Shown: piece after piece, positions 45,794 through 56,602 of the stretch
Numbering within the stretch: position 1 is the stretch's first letter
Layout: each line of letters begins with the position of its first letter
Assembly (NCBI GenBank): GCA_023213395.1
Contig: CM041465.1
Coordinates: 35,347,741-35,411,740, forward strand
DNA: 64,000 nucleotides
Direction of reading: 5' to 3'
Source of the DNA: Cycas panzhihuaensis
Taxonomy: Eukaryota > Cycadophyta
The notes under the pieces: generated by a model
What the model was told of the DNA's origin: nothing
Database searches by the model: none
Seen by the model: only the letters and a program-made list of their open reading frames with translations
Translations under genes and position numbers: made by a program

Positions 45794-46027
45794 TGTTGGA
45801 AAATAGACCTGTAATAAGATAATCGCAAACAAAACCAAACGGAACAAAAGCACCTCCATAAGATTGAACGGTACCTTTAAGATACCTCCATTATATTAAC
45901 AAAGCATCATTACAATAGATATAATATAATACACTATGTTGTGTATTTATAATACATGTCAAGACAGTGAGAGTGGAACCCACCAGCATGTGGGATAAAA
46001 CAAATATGCATTATCAATATTCCAACA
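45794..46027 (-). repeat. 3' LTR of element E
   Basis: TGTTGGAA to TTCCAACA. It is closest to 48768-49002 and also similar to D's LTRs. Confidence 0.9.
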
Positions 46028-46091
46028 CTCCCCTTTAATGCACATTTGGGTCATTTGTATTTGCAACGCCTTGTCTTTAGAAATTCCTTGA

Positions 46092-46260
46092 AGATGATGT
46101 CTTCAACTTGATCCTCATCTTCAATCTTGTAGTGATGTCTTTGATGTAGAATTATGTCTTCATCTTGATTTTCGTCTTCAATTATGTACTGATGTCTTTG
46201 TAAGATGATATCCTCAGCTTGATTTCCATCTTCAATCCTATAGTGATGATGTTGATGTAG
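46092..46260 (-). repeat. Tandem repeat in 3' region of E, three units of about 56 bp
   Basis: Units begin GATGATGTCTTCAACTTG, GAATTATGTCTTCATCTTG and GATGATATCCTCAGCTTG on the plus strand, and each ends near TGATGT or TGTA. This is the same array as in D. Confidence 0.7.
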
Positions 46261-46383
46261 CTACTCTAGCAAGTGTAAATCATGATTCTTCATTGCGGTT
46301 GGTCTAGTCTGATTGTGATGAAGATCCTGTAAGTAACTATCTTCAAATATAACTTGCTTGTCATCATTATCCTATATAAGTTC

Positions 46384-47205
46384 TTAATCACCATGTACAA
46401 CAGTGATTTCTTCAACCTTTGGAACAGACTCTTGATCAATTTGCATACGTTTTGAACTTGAATCAATACTCAAAGAAGGAACATCATTCAATCTTGAATC
46501 AATACTTAAAGCAGGAATATCATCAATATAAGACTCATCCTTTATAGGACCATCAGATTCATATTCAATTTCCCTTGAAATAATAGTGTCTTTTAAATAA
46601 ACCTTGATTGATTCATCACTCTCAACGTCTTCAGTAGAAGTTATAGCTTCATCAATACATTCAACCATCGGTTCCTTACATTCAGTAGAAATTTCATCAG
46701 TACTTATACATTCTTCATCTTGACATGTCGTTTCATCAGTGTTGTTGATATTTTCTTCATTCATTGTACTTGTACCATAACCATAACTAACCTTAATTGC
46801 CTTTTCAATCATTTGTTGTGTCTCTTCAGGAGTTTGTTCAAATACTTCCCTTGGAAAATCCCAAGCTTCTTTAGCAGTACTTGCATGTAGAATCATAGGA
46901 ATGACAAAATAGTATTCGGAAGGAAGATCAGCCTTGTTGAATGTAGCACGAATCATAATGAATGCCTTTCTGTCTTTCTTCTCAAGCATTTCCTTTTCTT
47001 CTTCATCCTTAGGGATATCATATTCATCAGTAACAATCTTCCACAAACCTCTAGCTATAAATAAACATCTCATTTTAATTATCCAAAAGAAGTAGTCTTT
47101 ACCATTACACTTAGGTATCAGAAGAAATGAATCCTTTAAGTAATATTCATTTGTTTCAGGAACATACAAAGCCACATCATTCTCCTCCATGATTGTAAAT
47201 GTCAT
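46384..47205 (-). CDS. Gag-like protein of element E, open 273 codons
   Basis: This is one of the longest open frames in the window and the best copy of the family's only protein. Residues 1-110 include YFFWIIKMRCLFIARGLWKI and YYFVIPMILHASTAKEAWDF, the Copia gag N-terminal pattern (W-x-I-KM and W). Residues 110-140 have PEETQQMIEKAIKVSYGYGT. The rest is strongly acidic with repeated ALSIDSRLNDVPSLSIDSSS. No Cys/His motif is present. The stop at 46384 is followed by the repeat array. It may help packaging in trans. Whether it is expressed is unknown. Confidence 0.7.
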   Translation of the reverse strand: MTFTIMEENDVALYVPETNEYYLKDSFLLIPKCNGKDYFFWIIKMRCLFIARGLWKIVTDEYDIPKDEEEKEMLEKKDRKAFIMIRATFNKADLPSEYYFVIPMILHASTAKEAWDFPREVFEQTPEETQQMIEKAIKVSYGYGTSTMNEENINNTDETTCQDEECISTDEISTECKEPMVECIDEAITSTEDVESDESIKVYLKDTIISREIEYESDGPIKDESYIDDIPALSIDSRLNDVPSLSIDSSSKRMQIDQESVPKVEEITVVHGD

Positions 47206-48753
47206 TTCCTAACACCACATCCCTTTTTCAATCAACAAACTCACTTATTAATCAATCTCATCAAACTTTCTCATGTCCCATGTTCCTTACATCACTGACT
47301 TCATCATCATATCATTGCCTTATGCATCTCATATATTGCCAAATAGTCGCATACAAAGAATATCTAAAACACTTACTTCACCATAGAATCAAATCTTATA
47401 CCATATATATCACACAGAAATCATGCATACCTCATGTCACCATTAAATCGCCAAGACACATCACACTTCACTTAATTACTCAAAATACAACTTATGCCAC
47501 TACATTTGCAACTTAGGTAACTTCAACAAAAAACTCATCCTTTTTTGCCCATTCAATCAATTAGAACACATCATCAAACATGCCTCATAACTTGATAATA
47601 GTTGCCCATAAACATGCTCTCTAATTGCCCTTCTCTTGCCCTATCTTGCCCATGTCATATCACCATCTTCTTTGCCCTCAAATTTGCCTTATCATGCCCA
47701 TAAAGCCCCTTCATGTAAATCAAATTCCAAGAAGCACTAAGTTGCCATATGCCATCCAACTCATTCATACAAACACATGTATTATCGCTTCATCACCACA
47801 CTATGTCATTTTCACAATAGCTCTTTCATACGAACATATGTAAGAAAGCACTCAAATTGCCATTAAATAATCACCATCATACATCTCAAATCACCAATAG
47901 AGTGCCAAATAGATTCACCTCAACATGACTTAATGTCGTCTCACATTGCAACAGTACTCTCCCATGCACAACATATGCAAGAGAGCCTTAAATAGTCACC
48001 TCATATTGCAACATTACCCAACTTATGTAAATCACATGCAAGATAGCACTATGCCAATGCCAAATGTCACTACTTTGTCACTAATTAAGAGTGCAAAACA
48101 CTTATATTACCTCATTACCATTGCCTCATTCACGTCACCATATCAATATGAAACCCTTAAATTCTTAAAAAACTTATTTTTGAATATATATATATATATC
48201 AAAAATATATAAAATATGGATGGAAATGATGGTCTCTGAAATACGATTCCAACAGTTCAGATGAAATTGAATTATGATATCTAGAACAAAAATTATGCTC
48301 ATTTTAATAATTTCATAATTAGAGTTTATAGGGGTTGTAATAGTACCTTTTGATACACTGTTAATAACTTTTTATTCTGAACTCTGATGAATCTCAAACC
48401 ACTTCCATTAGAAAGTAAATTAAAAAACGCATAGAATCAAAACAACATTTGAGATCATTTGGATACCTATAGCCAAAGTTATGGCTCTTTGAAGTTGAGG
48501 TTGTAGATCTGTCCCAAAAATACGGCAATGGAAAAAAAGTAGGCCGAAATTAATTATGCTGCAATTTTTGCACTTTCACCCAAAGATCTATAGTGCGACC
48601 ACTCAAATTTTATAGAACGAGCCATTTCGTCTCAATTTCGCCATTACTTTTCAGAAATTTCAATGTCTATTCTCTCGAATATGTTTTCCACCCTTGGTGA
48701 CACCTCCTAAATCACCACTCTGATACCGAACAAAAACACCTCTCTCAACTTGG
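47206..48753 (-). other. Leader of element E
   Basis: About 1.5 kb are collinear with D's leader, with no conserved protein, and include a short (TA)n run near 48186-48200. Confidence 0.5.
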
Positions 48754-48767
48754 GCGCTCTGATATCA

Positions 48768-49002
48768 TTTTGGGAAATAAAACCTGTAATAAGATATTGA
48801 CAAATAGAACAAAATTGAACAAAAGCACCTCCACAAGATTGAACGATACCCTTAAGGTACCTCCATTATATTAACAAAGCATCATTACAACAAAAATAAT
48901 ATGATACACTATGTTGTGTATTTATAATACATGTCAAGATAGTGAGAGTGGAACCCACTTGCATGTGGGACAAAACAAATGTGCATTATCAATATTCCAA
49001 CA
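48768..49002 (-). repeat. 5' LTR of element E
   Basis: It is the partner of 45794-46027. The outermost bases adjoining the primer site are TTTTGGG instead of TGTTGG, a point change in the terminal TG. Confidence 0.85.
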
Positions 49003-49059
49003 GAGAATAAAAACTCTAAAAATCCTTCTTAAACCCACTCGACTGGTAATGGGTTAAAA
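49003..49059 (+). repeat. Direct repeat flanking E, right copy
   Basis: This is the partner of 45738-45793, immediately adjoining the 5' LTR of E. Confidence 0.85.
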
Positions 49060-49404
49060 CCCCCTCCAAATAACCTCAGATCACTTCGTGATAGAAGAGA
49101 AAGGTGAAGAGGATGTCGAGATCTACGATCTGGGTGAGTTTTGTTGAAATTTGAGACCTTGATTTTTTCAAGTCCGTACAGTCGTACAGTTCCGTACAAT
49201 CACTATGTATTCGCTTTATGCTCTGATCCTGCTTTACATGGTCTTCTTACCTCTTTCTTTTGCTTCTTCAGGTGTCTGTTTTCTTCTCTAATTCAGATTC
49301 GTTTGAAGACCTTTGTCTTTCTCCTTTACAGCTTGTCTGAGATTGTACTTGTCTCTCTCACTTGATTTTGTAGAGACCCTCTCTTAATCTAGCAGAATAA
49401 CCTG
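49060..49404 (-). other. Leader of Copia G next to its primer site
   Basis: Untranslated, with no domain. It ends at G's primer site. Confidence 0.5.
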
Positions 49405-49415
49405 CTCTGATACCA
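49405..49415 (-). other. Primer-binding site of Copia G
   Basis: The minus strand reads TGGTATCAGAG, directly after the LTR-terminal CA, an initiator tRNA-Met type site. Confidence 0.8.
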
Positions 49416-49550
49416 TGTCAGAATGCTAGATCAAAAATAGATGAAGAATGCTTGATGATTATCATTGAGAGCTAAAGTGAATAAATACAATTAGGGTTTA
49501 TAGCTGACTTGTAACTGAGATACATCTAAATGACACATGTCTGTCGGTTA
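49416..49550 (-). repeat. 5' LTR of Copia G, inner 135 bp
   Basis: It matches 38147 onward. The LTR is interrupted at 49550 by element H and continues at 56603. Confidence 0.85.
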
Positions 49551-49794
49551 TGTTGACAATGGGCATTAGGCCACATTGATCCCAAGATCATAAATATAAT
49601 CACAATACAATAAATGCATGAAAGCATGAGAGCATAAAAGCATAAACTGAAATATAGGAGCAAGAGAAAATGATACCCAATATGTGGAGTTGGAATTGGT
49701 CCAACCTCCCAAGAAAAAACAAATTTTGATTAGCAAACTGATAGCATAACAATACAACTCCAAGTCTCCATATGAGACAATGAGAAGAGGTCTC

Positions 49795-49802
49795 ATTATA
49801 TA
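49795..49802 (-). promoter_or_regulatory. TATA box of H LTR
   Basis: The minus strand reads TATATAAT. The same sequence is in the 5' LTR (56262-56269) and in element I (63200-63207), each 24 bp from the palindrome. Confidence 0.6.
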
Positions 49803-49826
49803 GAGTGAAATGAGAGACCTAAGGCC

Positions 49827-49937
49827 TTGGATGTTTGACAAGTGTCAAACATCCAAGATACATCACATGGATCATGAGCAAAAGTGCTTGGATCCTCACT
49901 TAAGGCCTTGGATGTTTGACAAGTGTCAAACATCCAA
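49827..49937 (-). promoter_or_regulatory. Duplicated 30-bp palindrome in U3 of H 3' LTR
   Basis: Perfect palindromes lie at 49827-49856 and 49908-49937, with arms TTGGATGTTTGACA and TGTCAAACATCCAA around AG. The units are 81 bp apart within a larger duplication that also includes GATACATCAC. In the promoter orientation they lie just upstream of the TATA box. They contain the TGACA core seen in several plant factor sites, but binding is inference. Confidence 0.6.
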
Positions 49938-50159
49938 GATACATCACTTGGAATATTCAAACAAGTGCATGAGGGTCCATTGATCTTTTGTGACAACGTT
50001 GTGTCACTAGAAAGAATGTGGGTGTGCACTTTATCACTTAAGTGATAAGTCACCCTAAAGTATAAAGTGCATATATTACATGAAAAATAATGTACATTCA
50101 CTTAACATTTAAACATAAGGTTTAACACCCTTCATCGCTTACAATGTTAAGCTCGGACA

Positions 50160-50942
50160 CCAAGACCATCTCTAAATTTTACAAATTTGTCTCTACCAAG
50201 TGGCTTGGTAAAGATATCTGCCGTCTGTTGCTCGTTGGTCGATATTGAAGTGTGATCTCACCACCGTGTACATGCTCCCCGATGAAATGGTGGTGAACTT
50301 CAATATGCTTGGTCCGTGCGTGGAAAACAGGATTCTTAGTTAGCTTGAGGACACTGATTGTCACAATGAAGGCCGGTCAACTGCCGAAACCCAAGCTCAC
50401 CAAGAATCCGGCCGGATAGCCTCACAAGTCGCTACCGACCGCAGCTTTGTATTCTCGCCTGGAGGACAAGGTAACATTTGGTTGCTTCTTGCAACTCCAT
50501 GAAACAAATTTGTACCAAGGGTAAAACAAGAACCCGAGGTAGATCTTCCGCTATCCCGCATCCCGCCTAATCGTAATCGTAGAACCCTCCAAAGTGAAGT
50601 TCTCCTTATGTACATACTCAAGTCCAAGTCGCAATGTTCCTTTGATATACTTGAGTATGCGCCTTCAGCATTCCAAAGGTATCCGATTGGGTTGAGACAT
50701 GTAACGAGAGCAAATCCCAACAAAGAATGAAATATCCTACGAGTGTTGGTGAGATAAATGAGACTCCCAATCAACTCACGGTAAAGTGTGGGATCTGGTG
50801 TAGCTTCCTCATTGAGAGAAAGCTTGGTGCCGCTCTCCATGGGTGTAGGCGCTGCCTTGCGATCCGCATCCCGAATCTCGCAAGATGTCCCAAGAATATT
50901 TTGCTTGGGAAATGAAGATATAGCCTCGCCGCCATACCTCAA
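50160..50942 (-). pseudogene. RNase H of Copia H
   Basis: The frame 50942-50397 contains ATPDPTLYRELIGSLIYLTN and then frameshifted sequence. The last block, 50364-50179, holds LTKNPVFHARTKHIEVHHHF. The first catalytic region is out of frame. This is the 3' end of pol. The PPT-like minus-strand GATGAAGGG follows at the LTR. Confidence 0.7.
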
Positions 50943-50945
50943 AGC

Positions 50946-51652
50946 CTAGAAAGTAATGGAGAAGTCCAAGATCACCATCTCAAAACTTCTCTTCAAATCA
51001 TTTTGGAGAACATTGATGAGCTTAGTGTCATCACCCGTGATCACTAAGTCATCTACATACAAGGCAATATAAGTGACATGGTGATGGTCATGTTTGATGT
51101 ACAAGTTTGGATCAGATGTGGATCGATGAAACCCATGTCTCAAAAAGTATTCATCGATTTTTGCATACCATGCCCTAGGAGCTTGCTTCAAGCCATACAA
51201 AGCCTTCTTGAGGCGACATACCAAATGCTCCTTGCCTTGTTCCTTGTAACCGTGGAGGTTGCTCCAAGTATACCTCCTCTTGAAGATCGCCATTGAGGAA
51301 GGCGCTCTTCACGTCCATCCGATATACTACCATTTGCATTGTGCGCCTAGGGCCAAGAGAAGTCCGATGGTGTTCATATTTGCTACAGTGCAAAGGTCTC
51401 CTCGTAATCGATTCCTTCTTGTTGTTTAAATCCCTTTGCTACAAGTCTTGCTTTTGTCGCTGAGTGTCCCATCGAATGGACTTTGGTTTTGTAGACCCAT
51501 TTACAACCGATTGCCTGCTTGTGTGGAGGCAATTCGACCAAGTCCCAAGTACCATTCTTGTGAATGGATTGAATCTCTTCATCCATGGCGACTTTCCAAT
51601 TATCACTTTGTGAAGCCTCCGCAAAGGTAGTAGGCTCATCAATAGAAAGCAC
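50946..51652 (-). pseudogene. Reverse transcriptase of Copia H, in three frames
   Basis: Blocks in order are WKVAMDEEIQSIHKNGTWDL and GCKWVYKTKVHSMGHSATKA (51652-51383), YRMDVKSAFLNGDLQEEVYL (51393-51175), then KALYGLKQAPRAWYAKIDEY and the catalytic YIALYVDDLVITGDD with both Asp (51293-50946). All motifs are present, but two frameshifts break the protein. Short indels of this kind could be genuine decay or sequence error. Confidence 0.85.
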
Positions 51653-51949
51653 TTCACCATAAGTGCAAAGTTTGTTTGTCGCCGATACTTTGATGGACGC
51701 TTTCCTTCAATGATATGACCATCCTGCACTGCTTGAGTGTACCATTTAGGTAACTTCAAATGATGTGGCTTGAACCTCAATATCTTCCTCGTCTAAGTGT
51801 AGGGGTATCAAGATGAAGTGGAAGGTTCAAGTGGGGCAAATGAGGATGAAGTAGATGGTATGTAAGGTGCGTATGAAGAACATGGTGTGTAAGATTGAGG
51901 AAGGGAAGTCCTCAACAATCTTTTCCCTTTGTCAATGGGGGTTGGATTG

Positions 51950-53094
51950 GTGCCATATCCAACTCTTTTGATCATACTCAACAAAGATTACATCTCTTGA
52001 GAGATGTATTTTCCTCCCAATCGATCATACAACTTGTAGGCTTTGCTCGATTGCATATCCTACAAAGATGCATTTAAGACTATGTTTGTCCAACTTAGTT
52101 CTTTGTTGATCCGTATGTGCATATATGCAAGACACCAATGTCCTTAAGTGGTCGATAGTTGGCTTCTTTCCGCACCATGCCTCCTCGTGTGTGATATTGG
52201 ATCATGCTGTAGGACTGATTGGCCACATAGGTCATTGCTTGAAATGCTTCGCCCAAGAAGCTCTTGGAAGCCCTTTTGCATGCATCATTGTTCGCTTTAT
52301 TAGCCAACGCTCTATTCATCCTTTCAGACTCCATTTCCGAGGAGTATGAGGAGTCGTGAGTTGTCTCCGAATTCCATTATCCTTGCAAAATTGGTTGAAT
52401 TCATTTGAAGTGAATTCACCTCCATTATCCGACCTTAATGTGCCAATTAAGTAGCGATTCATTTTCTACTCGCCTTGAACTCTTTGAACTTGGAGAAGGC
52501 TTCGATTTATGCTTTAGGAAGTAGACCCACTTTGTGAGAGAAGTCATCAATAAAGGATATGTAGTACAATGCTCCTCCAAAGGAGTGGTGGACATGGGTC
52601 CACACAAGTCCGAGTGAACTAATTGCAAAGGATAAGATGCACGCCATGCTTTGCCTTTACGAAAAGGCACCGATGTTGTGTCCCCATTATGCAGCTTCAA
52701 AGACATTTTGAACCATACATCTTTGGAAGCCCATACACCATGCTTTTGTATGTCATCTGCTTCCGATTGTCTAGGCTTAAATGTCCTAGACGTTGATGCC
52801 ATAATCGAATTTTTGACAAAGATGTGCAACCAGAGTAAGCCGAATCAAGCGTAATATTATTGGCATCCAACTTGTAAAGGCCTTGATCCTCATAGGCTAT
52901 AGCTACAATCGATCATCTTTGTCACGAATGGTACATTTCCCATTTTTGAATAGTAAGCTCATATGTTGCTTGTTCATCTGGCTAACAGAGAGCAGATTCT
53001 TCTCTATAGAAGAAATGAAATAGGCATCACTATTGGGAAATGATAAGGAAGGATTTTTAGGAGAGTGAAAAGGAGCTATGGTGCCTATTCCCAA
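51950..53094 (-). pseudogene. Integrase of Copia H, fragmented
   Basis: The pre-integrase block NLLSVSQMNKQHMSLLFKNG is in 53094-52903. The core start LQLVHSDLCGPMST with the first Asp lies in 52829-52425. SERMNRALANKANNDACKRA and SKSFLGEAFQAMTYVANQS (52334-52095) follow the position of the catalytic Glu. Connecting parts are out of frame. Confidence 0.75.
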
Positions 53095-53507
53095 ACCTCG
53101 CTTGATTCACCATTTCCAAAGGTTACTAAATGACCTTTGCCTTCCTTGATGTTGCTTAGGAGTTCTTCACTCCCGGTCATGTGTTGAGTAGCTCCTGAAT
53201 CGATAATCCAAGTGTTGTCAACCTTGGATGATTGGAATGCACAAAATAGTTTGTCGTCATTGGCAAACTGATTATAATGGCGTTGGTAGCCATTTCTTTG
53301 CCCCCTCCCTCCTTGTGGTCCTCCTCGATAGGCACCTCGATTTGGTCGAGGGGAAACCGCCGATCCGATCATTGGAATCTCTGTTGGAACTGTTGTCGTG
53401 GCCGTCTTTGACCTTGTGGCCGGGCCGCCTTTGACCCCGTGGGTCGATGCCGTTTTGACCTTGTGGTCATGGTCGCCTTTGAAAATCCGCTTGCTTCTTT
53501 CTCGCAC
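53085..53507 (-). pseudogene. Protease and gag linker of Copia H
   Basis: A 140-codon frame has an Arg/Gly-rich linker and then VDNTWIIDSGATQHMTGSEE, the Copia protease active site with intact DSGA. It is in a different frame from gag, which overlaps it at 53467-53507. Confidence 0.8.
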
Positions 53508-54303
53508 TCAGTGCAATGTGGCCGTGAATGCCACAATATTGGCAAACGACATTGGTCTTGGAAGATCCAATGTTCATATTTCTAAACCGCTTTGTGAATG
53601 CAAAGGTTAGATTTTTGAGTTGGCTTTGCCTTTGCCGTGAAAGCACCGATGTAGATGGTTCTTCATTATCCTTAGCATAAATTTGTTCTTCTTGAAGCAA
53701 TAAGCTTTCAAGTTGATTGACCGTCATCCCCCTAAGTGAACCATCTCGTGTAGTTGATGATATGAAGCCATTGTAGTCCTTTGGTAGTGCTTTTGTGATG
53801 GAGGCTACAATTTCATCTCTTGTAGCTGGACTACCTAAAGTAGTTAATTCATTACAAACCTCCTTAATAGAGGATATGAATGCCGACATTGGCTTTACAA
53901 ATTTAATGGAGTACAATTTAGCTTTTATCATCAAAATGCGAGCTTCATCTCGCCTTTCATACAAAGAGGACAAGGTGTCCCATGCTTCTTTAGAAGATAG
54001 TGCAAAAGAAATATTTTGATCTACATGTATGTCCACAACCATTCGAATGAATGCCAAAGCAATTTCGTCTTTGGCCTCCCATGCAGCAACAGGTGCAGGT
54101 TGATTATCATTAACCAGTTGAACATCCACAGGTGCAGGTTGATTATCATTAACCACAAGTGTAGGATTGGGGATTCTTCCAGAAACATATCCCCAGAACT
54201 CATTCATTATCAAGAGATTTTTTGTGATTCTTTTCCATTCTTGATAGTTAGCTTGTCATGTTAGCCTTATGGTACAAGCATTAAGCATATGTATGGCAGC
54301 CAT
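53467..54303 (-). pseudogene. gag of Copia H
   Basis: I choose the ATG at 54303 (MAAIHMLNACTIRLT), in frame with the longer open part but followed by a TGA at codon 16. The rest is open for 248 codons: QEWKRITKNLLIMNEFWGYV, SKEAWDTLSSLYERRDEARI, FVKPMSAFISSIKEVCNELT and ALPKDYNGFISSTTRDGSLR, then a zinc knuckle CQYCGIHGHIALSA in which the last Cys is replaced by Ala. Copia gag of normal length. A 33-bp repeat near 54110-54155 duplicates QPAPV-VNDN sequence. Confidence 0.8.
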
Positions 54304-55313
54304 CTTTCCACTTGAGTAACACTTGAAGCTAGCAGATAACTTGGAAGTCTCAAGAGCTTTGTCGCTTAAGATCCACCTTCAAACAACACCACTAGTCCTG
54401 ATCTTACAAGAAGATCCAACAACCAATGGGGTGAAGAGAAGTGGAGGACTCTGGCTAATGAGGTGGAGAACCAAGTTAAATCTAGGACAAGGCGGTAGGG
54501 TGGATCCGCATGGACGTACCATGCTCTCCCCGGGAATCACAGCAACAATAACACTCTTTTCGAATCTACTTTACATCAAGCAACCTTAATTGTCGTGGCA
54601 CCGACTGCACGGCCTATTGGTCCCCTAGGGAATGCACCAAGCTTAAGGTTAATTCAGAGGCAAGGTTTGAACCTTTTCGAGCCTCCCAACAGATTTTAAG
54701 TTCACTTTTAAATAAGTGTGAGTGAATCTTCTTACTTGGATTTTCTTTATGCCTTTTGGCTTACAATGAAAGAGCACAAAAGATAAGTGCTTTAGATCCA
54801 AGTATGTATGCTTGAGTACAATGATGAAGTACTTTTGAGTACTAAAACAAAATGTAAGGAACCTTTGATGATGAATAAAGGGTTCCTTTTAAGCTCCACA
54901 AACCGATGAAGTGATGAAAATGTACTCAAGAAATTGCTCCAAAGTCCAACACAAGCTCCACCACAGCTTGTTGAGACTTAAAATGTCTCAACCATCCAAC
55001 AAAAACAAGTGATTTTATTACTTTTCTCAATGAGCCTTCTTTTGAACTCAAGAAGGGCAAGGTCACCATGCAAGGTGCCAAAACCGAGTTTAGGTGATAA
55101 ATTTCTTCACCTTTACAATGAAAACATTCCTCTTGATCACAATAATTAAGCCTAATGACTGAAAGTGTGAAAAAAAAGGCTTAAAGCAGTAAGTACACAA
55201 GTACTTTTTGAGAATCAAGAGAGCTAATGTAGAAAAACTTTAAGTAAGCCCAGCTATTAGTTGAGAAATTTTAAAAAAAACTCTTAAAATGAGTCACATG
55301 AGATAAAAAGGCA

Positions 55314-55334
55314 TTTTTTTTTTTTTTTTTTTTT
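55314..55334 (+). repeat. Poly-T tract
   Basis: Twenty-one T residues followed by C and A8. On the element's sense strand it is poly-A. Confidence 0.9.
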
Positions 55335-55442
55335 CAAAAAAAATGCTATTTAAGAGTTGAAAGAGTCGAAATTTGAGATGCCGATCTTGGGCGACTGAGA
55401 TCTTCGGGCACCGAGATGAGCTGGAAATGAAGATGGGACTGC

Positions 55443-55506
55443 TGAGCTGGCAGTCTCCTGAGCTGGCAGCTTGATGAGCTGGCAGCTTGATGAGCTGGCA
55501 GAGTAA
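55443..55506 (+). repeat. 16-bp tandem repeat in H leader
   Basis: TGAGCTGGCAG recurs at 55443, 55459, 55475 and 55491. The last three units share GAGCTGGCAGCTTGA-like text. Confidence 0.8.
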
Positions 55507-56006
55507 CAGTGAGACAGTGCCTGATGATGAGAGCCGATGTGGCGAAAAAATGACTGCAGCTTGAGTGAATCACGATGTGGCTGCAGGCCGACTGTAGAGG
55601 AGTTGGCGCTGATGCCCACCGGTGATGCTTAGATGAGGTGGTCATCTTCAAGAAAAAACCGAGCCGAATGACATGAGACAAATGGCGAAATGGGCAAATG
55701 AATGGTCAAGGTGAATGAGACAAATGGCAAGACAAAGAGTAACAATGGATGCCTTCGCTGAGCCGGCATCTGAATGAGGAGCCGGACAGCGTTCAAAACG
55801 AGCTGAAATGAGAGTGATACCGATCTTCCTCTGTTTCGTGATGCCGATCGGGCAAAGGAAGAGTAGTTAGACAGTCCTCCTTCTGCTGTGTTGGCAGTCC
55901 AAAGTGCTGATGTGGCAGCCAAGTGTCTGAGCCTGCTGACTTGGCAGTGTCCAGCCAATAGGACAGAGATAACAAAGAAACCAATATGCTTATACAGAGA
56001 CCATTA

Positions 56007-56018
56007 GCTCTGATACCA
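56007..56018 (-). other. Primer-binding site of Copia H
   Basis: The minus strand reads TGGTATCAGAGC, two bases from the 5' LTR, an exact initiator tRNA-Met type site. Confidence 0.85.
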
Positions 56019-56020
56019 AA

Positions 56021-56597
56021 TGTTGACAATGGGCATTAGGCCACATTGATCCCAAGATCATAAATATAATCACAATACAATAAATGCATGAAAGCATGAG
56101 AGCATAAAAGCATAAACTGAAATATAGGAGCAAGAGAAAATGATACCCAATATGTGGAGTTGGAATTGGTCCAACCTCCCAAGAATAACAGTTTGATTAG
56201 CAAACTGATAGCATAACAATACAACTCCAAGTCTCCATATGAGACAATGAGAAGAGGTCTCATTATATAGAGTGAAATGAGAGATTTAAGCCCTTGGATG
56301 TTTGACAAGTGTCAAACATCCAAGATACATCACATGGATCATGAGCAAAAGTGCTTGGATCCTCACCTAAGGCCTTGGATGTTTGACAAGTGTCAAACAT
56401 CCAAGATACATCACTTGGAATATTCAAACAAGTGCATGAGGGTCCATTGACCCTTTTGTGACAACGTTGTGTCACTAGAAAGAATGTGGGTGTGCACTTT
56501 ATCACTTAAGTGATAAGTCACCCCTAAAGTATAAAGTGCATATATTACATGAAAAATAAATGTACATTCACTTAACATTTAAACATAAGGTTTAACA
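56021..56597 (-). repeat. 5' LTR of Copia H
   Basis: The same length as the 3' LTR (577 bp) with a few substitutions and single-base indels. Palindromes at 56294-56323 and 56375-56404, TATA at 56262-56269. Confidence 0.9.
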
Positions 56598-56602
56598 GGT
56601 TA

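Larger units (their letters stand above)
45794..49002 (-). mobile_element. Gag-only LTR retrotransposon E
   Basis: This relative of D is 3209 bp with LTRs of 234 bp (45794-46027) and 235 bp (48768-49002), a slightly altered primer site (TGATATCAGAGCGC on the minus strand, 48754-48767) and a purine tract. It carries one gag-like frame, the three-unit 3' repeat and a long leader. In place of a 5-bp target duplication it is bordered by 56-57 bp direct copies of the target. Confidence 0.85.
49551..50127 (-). repeat. 3' LTR of Copia H
   Basis: TGTTGACA to TTTAACA on the plus strand. It contains two copies of a 30-bp palindrome and a TATA box, and is nearly identical to 56021-56597. Confidence 0.9.
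54304..56006 (-). other. Long leader of Copia H
   Basis: About 1.7 kb lie between primer site and gag, unusually long for a Copia element. It includes a 21-nt poly-T (55314-55334), a 16-bp tandem repeat (55443-55506) and a GC-richer block (55340-55960) with overlapping minus-strand frames that share no known motif. Function unknown; it may be transduced or regulatory sequence. Confidence 0.45.
49551..56597 (-). mobile_element. Copia element H, inserted in the 5' LTR of G
   Basis: This element of 7047 bp has 577-bp LTRs (49551-50127 and 56021-56597), a perfect GGTTA target duplication (49546-49550 and 56598-56602) and a TGGTATCAGAGC primer site. The minus-strand order is leader (56006-54304), gag, protease, integrase, RT, RNase H. 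The LTRs differ at roughly ten positions by eye, so it is the youngest clearly datable insertion, yet the coding region has several frameshifts. Its family differs from C and G: longer LTRs, TGTTAAAC start and TGTCAACA end. Confidence 0.9.

Noticed and set aside
49566-50101. Minus-strand frames in the H LTR, including a repeated DVSWMFDTCQTSKAL
   Set aside because: The repeated peptide is the translated palindrome duplication of the LTR promoter. There is no sign of coding selection.
55346-56029. Overlapping minus-strand frames of 78-111 codons in the H leader
   Set aside because: Several frames are open at once because of GC-rich repeats, with no start context, motif or relation to gag.
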